Source of the DNA: Candidatus Micrarchaeaceae archaeon
GTDB lineage: Archaea > Micrarchaeota > Micrarchaeia > Micrarchaeales > CABMGC01
Assembly: GCA_027310795.1 (NCBI GenBank)
Contig: DAIDAD010000016.1
Coordinates: 1-10,163 of the forward strand
Length of the DNA: 10,163 bases
Reading direction: 5' to 3'
In this document: piece after piece, positions 6,501 to 10,163 of the stretch
Position numbering within the stretch: the first letter of the stretch is position 1
Layout: every line of letters starts with the position of its first letter
Position numbers and translations under genes: made by a program
Notes under the pieces: generated by a model
The model's database searches: none
Told to the model about the DNA's origin: nothing
Seen by the model: the letters and a program-made list of their open reading frames with translations, nothing else

Positions 6501-7769
6501 CTATGCCTTTTTCTTCGCTGCGCCTGGGTCGGGCTTGTAGAATGCGAATATGCCGATTGTGAATATCAGGTTTGTTATGAGTATCACCAGGAATACTGTA
6601 TTGGTGAAGCCGCTTATCTGTATGCCAAGTGTTATCAAATCGGTGGCAACGATTGCAGGCGCAAGCCCTTTGGTTATGTTGAAATACACAAGTCTCTTCT
6701 CCACCTTTTTCTTTTCAGGGTCCTTTGACAGCACCTTTTTCATAACTGGCAGCGACACGATCCTTGCAACGATTATGAATACGGTTATCACTATTGCGAT
6801 CGCAAGCTCCTCATAGGAAGCGGTGCCGATGCTGAAGAGCATCCCCAGATACACGAAGAAGAACGTGCTGACGAAGAACACGATCTCGCGCTGGTAGTCT
6901 TTGGTGTGCGCCACATACCAGTTCGTCGATATGTAATTTGACATCGTGGGACTCTGCCTGTTTCCGTTCCCCTTTCTGGTTGCGCCTATGTTCGCGAACA
7001 CGACCCCGAAGACGAATATCGATAGCGCCGTGCTCAGCCCTAGCTGCGATGCTATCCCGTATGTGGCAATCACCATCGTAACGGTCAGCATCCAGCTGTA
7101 GTCCTTGCTGGTTTCAGAGAACCTGTTCAGCACGTACAGCCAGAATAGCGCAGAGAATGCGCCCAGCGCTATGGCGCCGAATATGTCGGTGAACACTATC
7201 GGCCCTATCGTGTTCAGGAGCACAGGGCCCGTGGAGAAGAACAGGCTTATCAGCACGAGCGGGACTATCAATTGCAGTATGTCGGAGAACACGCCTTCGT
7301 AGAGCAGCATCGACTTTATGTTCTCAGAGGCCTTGAGGCTCTTGACCAAAGTGTTTGTCATCAGGCTGCTCGGCCCGGACACCGCAAAGCTGAATATGAA
7401 AGACTGCACCCATGTCCAGCCGAACGAGAAATGCGCTAGCGTGCCTATCCCTATCCCCATCATCACCTGTGAGAGGATCACGAACTTGCTGGAATCAGTT
7501 ATGACCTTGCCGAGGTTCTTCAGGCGCATGTTTATGCCGACCTCGAACAGTACGAAGGATATGGCTATTGCCACTACGTAAGGGCTCAGCTGGCTGATTG
7601 TGCTGCCCGGGCCAACGTTCACTATGTTAAGGACAGGGCCTATTATCAGGCCTATGGCCATCAATGGCAGTATGCTGGTTATCCGGAGCCTGCTGAACAA
7701 TGAGTTTATGGCGAAGCCTAGGAACGATATCCCAGCTATGAATATGAAGACTATGCCTAAGGGCAGCAT
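6501..7769 (-). CDS. Cation/proton antiporter of the CPA superfamily (NhaP/Kef-like)
   Basis: 422 aa, an integral membrane protein with roughly 11-13 hydrophobic segments and a short Lys-rich tail (KPDPGAAKKKA). It would exchange H+ for Na+ or K+ across the cell membrane. LPLMAIGLIIGP (34-45) and LFEVGINMRLKNLGK (74-88) match the early CPA helices. YEGVFSDIL (157-165) corresponds to the ion-binding 'E-S-L-L-N-D' helix of CPA1, keeping Glu158 and Asp163 but with Ser162 in place of Asn. SGP (131-133) stands where CPA1 has TDP. Arg336 in VARIVSLP and KGLAPAIVAT (367-376) fit the late conserved helices. The ATG at 7769 has GGAG 6 nt upstream (7776-7779) and its own TATA box. The stop is TAG, the only one used by an uninterrupted gene here. 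The exact ion specificity cannot be read from the sequence. Confidence 0.9.
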   Translation of the reverse strand: MLPLGIVFIFIAGISFLGFAINSLFSRLRITSILPLMAIGLIIGPVLNIVNVGPGSTISQLSPYVVAIAISFVLFEVGINMRLKNLGKVITDSSKFVILSQVMMGIGIGTLAHFSFGWTWVQSFIFSFAVSGPSSLMTNTLVKSLKASENIKSMLLYEGVFSDILQLIVPLVLISLFFSTGPVLLNTIGPIVFTDIFGAIALGAFSALFWLYVLNRFSETSKDYSWMLTVTMVIATYGIASQLGLSTALSIFVFGVVFANIGATRKGNGNRQSPTMSNYISTNWYVAHTKDYQREIVFFVSTFFFVYLGMLFSIGTASYEELAIAIVITVFIIVARIVSLPVMKKVLSKDPEKKKVEKRLVYFNITKGLAPAIVATDLITLGIQISGFTNTVFLVILITNLIFTIGIFAFYKPDPGAAKKKA

Positions 7770-7810
7770 TGTAATCTCCGCGTTTTCTGATGATTAGTAC
7801 TGATTGACGT

Positions 7811-7820
7811 TTAATAAATA
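7811..7820 (-). promoter_or_regulatory. TATA-like box for the antiporter-methyltransferase pair
   Basis: On the minus strand, TATTTATTAA lies in the 61-bp gap after the NUDIX gene. It would place a transcript start near 7790 and give a leader of about 20 nt that includes the GGAG SD. The antiporter and methyltransferase may thus form a two-gene unit, although read-through from the NUDIX gene is also possible. Confidence 0.4.
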
Positions 7821-7830
7821 GCTTTCTGTC

Positions 7831-8385
7831 TTATGCAAAGCGTGCAGCCGCTGCTTCAGCGCGCCATGCGATTTTGGGCATCTTGTTCTTGATGCGGTCG
7901 AGGAGCACTGACACCACCACAGAATCAGGTGGCGTTAACACATGACCGCTATTCAGCCTGGCCAGCCTTCCCTTCGAATACTCTTCAAGTTTCCATGGCT
8001 CTATCTTGTAGCATGCGGAATGGTCCGCGCAAAGTTTCACGTCATCGAGCTTCATTGAGAGCTTTTCTACCGCATATAAGGTTATGCTCATGTTCTCAAG
8101 CCTACCGCTTCCCACATCAAATGTCTTTGTAAATATCGATGCGAGCTTCATCTCCTTCGGCTTTGCCTCCGTCCCCGTCTCCTCCTTGAACTCCCTTAGC
8201 GCAGCCTCGAAAGGGGTCTCCCTGTTGACCTCGACATGGCCCGAAGGCATGTTCAGCCTGCTTGGCCATAGACCGTCGTTCTCTGACCTGAGCAAGTATA
8301 GGAACCCGGGGGCGCTGCCGTCTATCGCCGTTGCTATCATCACGCATCTAACTGGGTTGCTGTTCTTGTGCGGCATGCCTTCCAC
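7831..8385 (-). CDS. NUDIX hydrolase family protein
   Basis: 184 aa. NUDIX enzymes cleave nucleoside diphosphates linked to another moiety, using Mg2+ or Mn2+ bound by the Nudix box. The box is at residues 49-72 (GHVEVNRE...REFKEETGT): Glu56, Arg64, Glu65, Glu68 and Glu69 are present. The spacing from Gly49 to Glu56 is one residue longer than the consensus G-x5-E, and the final hydrophobic residue is Thr. The substrate cannot be named. The tail after about residue 165 is basic and Ala-rich. The start is uncertain: GTG at 8385 lies just at the predicted transcription start (leaderless), while ATG at 8376 (three residues later) is preceded by GGAAGG only 1 nt away. It is divergent from the Thr-rich exported protein. 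Confidence 0.88.
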   Translation of the reverse strand: MEGMPHKNSNPVRCVMIATAIDGSAPGFLYLLRSENDGLWPSRLNMPSGHVEVNRETPFEAALREFKEETGTEAKPKEMKLASIFTKTFDVGSGRLENMSITLYAVEKLSMKLDDVKLCADHSACYKIEPWKLEEYSKGRLARLNSGHVLTPPDSVVVSVLLDRIKNKMPKIAWRAEAAAARFA

Positions 8386-8407
8386 TTAACTTATTCATGT
8401 ATTAATC

Positions 8408-8416
8408 ATATATAAA
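8408..8416 (-). promoter_or_regulatory. TATA box of the NUDIX gene
   Basis: The minus strand reads TTTATATAT, close to the archaeal consensus. Its centre is about 27 bp from the GTG at 8385, so the transcript probably starts at or within a base or two of the start codon (leaderless mRNA). The left direct repeat of the small palindromic element begins 7 bp upstream, right beside the BRE position. Confidence 0.6.
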
Positions 8417-8422
8417 GGTATG

Positions 8423-8505
8423 ACGGGGCTTGGCTTTGCTCAAAATATCGCTCATAAAAGCGACTTTATGAGCAAATTCACCTTTTGAGCAAAGCTACGG
8501 GGCTT
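8423..8505. mobile_element. MITE-like 65-bp palindromic element flanked by 9-bp direct repeats
   Basis: ACGGGGCTT occurs at 8423-8431 and again at 8497-8505, exactly bracketing a 65-bp insert (8432-8496). The insert has perfect 13-bp inverted termini: GCTTTGCTCAAAA at 8433-8445 and its complement at 8483-8495. Inside lies a second perfect 9-bp inverted repeat, GCTCATAAA (8450-8458) and TTTATGAGC (8465-8473), with a 6-nt loop. TGAGCAAA appears twice (8469-8476, 8486-8493), so inner and outer arms are related. Direct repeats outside inverted termini are what transposase insertion leaves as a target-site duplication. No coding capacity exists, so movement would depend on a transposase in trans. 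It separates two divergent promoters, so a transcription terminator role is unlikely. Alternatives are a regulatory hairpin or a chance arrangement. Confidence 0.6.
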
Positions 8506-8534
8506 CTGTCTGGCGTCTTTTGCATGCGCGGTGG

Positions 8535-8546
8535 AATATTTTAATA
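8535..8546 (+). promoter_or_regulatory. Probable TATA region of the Thr-rich exported protein gene
   Basis: AATATTTTAATA is the only AT-rich box at a suitable distance. A start about 26 bp downstream (around 8566) would just include the SD at 8568-8573. Confidence 0.4.
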
Positions 8547-8567
8547 CCTTGCTATGCACATATATCT

Positions 8568-8573
8568 GGAGGT
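8568..8573 (+). promoter_or_regulatory. Strong Shine-Dalgarno that fixes the start at ATG 8578
   Basis: GGAGGT lies 4 nt before ATG 8578. The earlier in-frame ATG at 8554 has no SD and would add eight residues in front of a good signal peptide, so 8578 is preferred. Confidence 0.8.
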
Positions 8574-8577
8574 TATC

Positions 8578-9378
8578 ATGTTGGGAAACAGATTTTGGCT
8601 TGCGTTCAGCGCAATGATGCTTGCAACTGCGATTATTCCATATACAGTTAGCGCGGTGCTTACAACGGTGGTGACAACGTTGCCGACTACTACAATACCC
8701 ACCACCACGGTGCCTACCACAAGCACAACCACTACAACGGTGGCGACAACTTCTATATCTACCACTTCAACAGCAGCCACAACGTCTGTTGCGACAACAA
8801 CAAGCACAACGTCTACCACTACTAGCACCACTTCTACTTCAACCTCAAGCTCAACATCGCAGTCCACCTCATTGCCGAGCACAAGCTCGACATCCACGAG
8901 CCTTTCAACATCGACGGCCCCTACGACGACCGTGCAGCAGTGCAACAGCACGGAAAACGATTCTGAAGGAGACAATTACGCAAGCGACAACGGGTGGAAC
9001 AACTGGCAGAATAGCTTTAATGACAGCTTCGGAAGCGGCAACTGGAACGGCGGCCTGAATAGCAGCTGGAATGGCTGGAACAACAGCTCCAACAGCAGCT
9101 GGAACAACTGGAACAACCAGAGCAGCTGGAACAATGACAGCGGCTGGCAGCAGAGCAGCTGGAATGGCACCTGGGGCAATGACCATAGCCAGAGTTCATG
9201 GAACGGATGGTTCGGCTTCAATCAGGAGCACAGACACCGCCATGACTGCAATGACAACAACGGCGATTCCAATGGCGATTTTGAATCAAGCATGCACAGC
9301 CAGAACTGGAACGGTACTTCTGGAAACGGCGATGACAAAAGATGCTGCCATGGAGATGACAACAACTCAGACGGATAA
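8578..9378 (+). CDS. Exported Thr/Ser-rich (mucin-like) protein with Asn/Trp/Ser repeat domain
   Basis: 266 aa; no known family recognised. Residues 1-26 form a signal peptide: Arg5, a hydrophobic core (7-21) and a likely signal-peptidase site at TVSA|VL. Residues 28-119 are almost only Thr and Ser with a few Ala, Val and Pro, like a heavily O-glycosylated stalk. Residues 123-212 are Asn, Trp, Ser and Gly rich, with SSWN starting at residues 162, 173, 182, 193 and 206. The tail (217-266) has EHRHRHDC and an Asp/Asn-rich end with KRCCHGDD. Cysteines are 122, 224, 256 and 257. About a dozen N-x-S/T sequons suggest N-glycosylation. No C-terminal membrane anchor is seen, so it is secreted or held by other means. 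Thr is encoded by ACA, ACC, ACG and ACT in mixture, so the tract is kept at protein level and is not a fresh triplet expansion. A surface-coat or adhesion role is inference. Confidence 0.85.
   Translation: MLGNRFWLAFSAMMLATAIIPYTVSAVLTTVVTTLPTTTIPTTTVPTTSTTTTTVATTSISTTSTAATTSVATTTSTTSTTTSTTSTSTSSSTSQSTSLPSTSSTSTSLSTSTAPTTTVQQCNSTENDSEGDNYASDNGWNNWQNSFNDSFGSGNWNGGLNSSWNGWNNSSNSSWNNWNNQSSWNNDSGWQQSSWNGTWGNDHSQSSWNGWFGFNQEHRHRHDCNDNNGDSNGDFESSMHSQNWNGTSGNGDDKRCCHGDDNNSDG
8662..8934 (+). repeat. Low-complexity Thr/Ser-coding tract
   Basis: About 90 codons, nearly all for Thr or Ser, in irregular TTxT and ST units with mixed synonymous codons. On the opposite strand it makes a Val-rich artefactual open frame. 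Confidence 0.85.
9061..9204 (+). repeat. Imperfect tandem repeat coding for SSWN units
   Basis: AGCAGCTGGAA occurs at 9061, 9094, 9121 and 9154 (steps of 33, 27 and 33 bp), with a fifth, codon-diverged SSWN from 9193. All steps are multiples of three, so the protein unit of 9-13 residues is what repeats. Confidence 0.8.
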
Positions 9379-9440
9379 AACTTAAACCGGCTTCTGCAGA
9401 TAAACAGGCAGGAATAGATGTTTTAGAAGGTACAGGGTTT
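9379..9440. other. Short convergent intergenic spacer
   Basis: 62 bp between two convergent stops. It holds no gene. A T-rich run at 9438-9444 (plus strand), overlapping the MinD-like stop, and GTTTAAGTTTTA on the minus strand near 9379-9390 could act as archaeal U-tract terminators for the two genes, but neither has a hairpin. Confidence 0.3.
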
Positions 9441-10163
9441 TTATTCCTCCTTATCCTTTCCGCTCTTGAAGGTCCACCACGCGACTTTCTCGAAGAAGCC
9501 CTTCCTCTTTGACTTCGCCTCTTCGCTCTGCGCCTCTCCTGCCTTCAACGTGTACACGCGGGCAATCTCGTCTACCGCTGCGGCGAATGGCGCGCCCCTG
9601 TCCATAAGGTAGACCGGTTTCTTCTTCGAAAGGCTCTCCGGCACAATCTTGTCCTCGGGGAACATCACATATGCGACATCCCCGAATAATTTCTCGACTT
9701 CTTCCTTTGACAATTCGAACTTGCTGTATCCTGTCCTGTTGATCACGAGCCTGTGCGGCACCTTCAGCTTTTCGCAGTAGGAAGCGAGCTTCGCACTGCT
9801 TGCGGCAGATGGGCTGTCAGGAGTCGTGACTATTATAACGTCGTTCAGGTATCTTGCTATTGAATTCTGGAACAGGCCGGGCTGGCTGTCTATTATTATG
9901 AAATCATAATCCTGCTTTGCAAGCTGTGAGTAGAATCTTACAAGGTGCTCCGGTTTTATCTCAGGGGTCTCGTCCGAGGGCGATCCTAGGACTATTGCGA
10001 GGTCTATGTTCTGGTATACGAACAAGGAGTCTGCAAGCTCCGCCTTGCCGCTGACTATCTCCTTGAAGCCGTTGCCTGTTCCTTTTATGCCAAGGTGCTA
10101 CATTATGCTGAACGATGCGGTGTCTGAATCAACAAGCAGTACCCTGTAATCCCTGTATATCAG
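9441..10163 (-). CDS. MinD/ParA-type P-loop ATPase, partial and interrupted by an in-frame TAG
   Basis: 240 codons in the window; the N terminus with the Walker A loop lies beyond the edge. The frame is open up to position 10163 apart from one TAG at 10098-10100. Before it, YRVLLVDSDTASFSIM matches the 'VLLVDADxxxxNL' strand of MinD; after it, HLGIKGTG matches the following 'LGL' turn. FIIIDSQPGL (window residues 88-97) is the Walker B region, usually DTPPG or DSPAG. VIIVTTPDSPSAASSAKL and PHRLVINRTG are the later family strands. The C terminus KGFFEKVAWWTFKSGK resembles the amphipathic membrane-binding helix of MinD, preceded by an acidic/basic linker. The downstream part alone could be read only from TTG 10025. 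It may be a pseudogene, a sequence error, or a recoded gene. Its partner or cargo cannot be named. Confidence 0.82.
10098..10100 (-). other. In-frame TAG codon within the MinD-like gene
   Basis: Minus strand reads ATA-ATG-TAG-CAC-CTT. Both sides of the codon are homologous in the same frame, so this is a point change and not a frameshift. CAG (Gln) to TAG by one transition would be the simplest origin. TAG ends one intact gene here (the antiporter), which argues against general reassignment. Confidence 0.8.

Noticed and set aside
8433-8495. The long inverted repeat as a transcription terminator or part of a CRISPR array
   Set aside because: It lies upstream of two divergent genes, no T-tract follows it as for a terminator, and there is only one unit, bounded by direct repeats. 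An insertion fits better.
8554-8577. ATG 8554 as start of the Thr-rich exported protein
   Set aside because: It has no Shine-Dalgarno, while ATG 8578 has GGAGGT 4 nt upstream and begins directly with a good signal peptide.
8541-8975. Minus-strand open frame of 144 codons rich in Val
   Set aside because: It is the exact complement of the Thr/Ser tract (ACN read as NGT/GTN) and has no membrane-like or family pattern.
10098-10100. Pyrrolysine insertion at the TAG
   Set aside because: The protein is a MinD-like ATPase, not a methylamine methyltransferase, TAG ends another gene here, and no pyl gene is visible. A mutation or sequence error is simpler.

Overview
The window looks archaeal, most likely from a small-genome DPANN-type lineage such as Micrarchaeota/ARMAN. 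That placement is inference: there is no rRNA or other marker. The evidence is AT-rich TATA-type promoter boxes about 26 bp from expected transcript starts, a mixture of Shine-Dalgarno-led and apparently leaderless starts, heavy use of AUA (Ile) and AGG (Arg) codons, an archaeal-type HTH regulator, a HemK2/Mtq2-like release-factor methyltransferase, and a secreted Thr/Ser-rich protein full of N-glycosylation sequons. Genes are packed tightly. No tRNA, rRNA or CRISPR array was seen.

Left part (1-5868, plus strand). A probable degenerate relative of type II/IV secretion ATPases (36-818) comes first. It is followed by a five-gene iron-sulfur assembly operon: an HTH regulator with a C-terminal cysteine cluster, then sufB, sufD, sufC and sufS. 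Spacing inside the operon is -4 to +13 bp. SufB, SufC and SufD form the scaffold/ATPase complex, and SufS supplies persulfide sulfur from cysteine. The promoter carries two perfect palindromes, one on the TATA box and one ending at the regulator start codon. This suggests that the first gene represses its own operon. sufD has no ATG, GTG or TTG at its natural N terminus and seems to start at CTG, overlapping the sufB stop.

Middle part (5876-8385, minus strand). Read in the direction of transcription, there is a NUDIX hydrolase (with its own TATA box, probably leaderless), a cation/proton antiporter (own TATA box and a good SD), and a protein-glutamine methyltransferase 28 bp downstream of the antiporter. 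The methyltransferase converges on sufS with 7 bp between the stop codons.

Right part (8386-10163). The divergent intergenic region contains a 65-bp nested palindrome flanked by perfect 9-bp direct repeats, which is the signature of a very small MITE-like insertion. To its right, a plus-strand gene encodes an exported protein with a long Thr/Ser tract followed by an Asn/Trp/Ser repeat domain. Converging on it from the window edge is a MinD/ParA-type ATPase, cut off by the window and interrupted by an in-frame TAG codon.

The points most worth a second look are the palindromic element with target-site-like repeats, the putative Fe-S-sensing autoregulator with paired operators, the non-canonical sufD start, the mucin-like/Trp-Asn secreted protein, the P-loop-less ATPase relative and the TAG inside the MinD-like gene.
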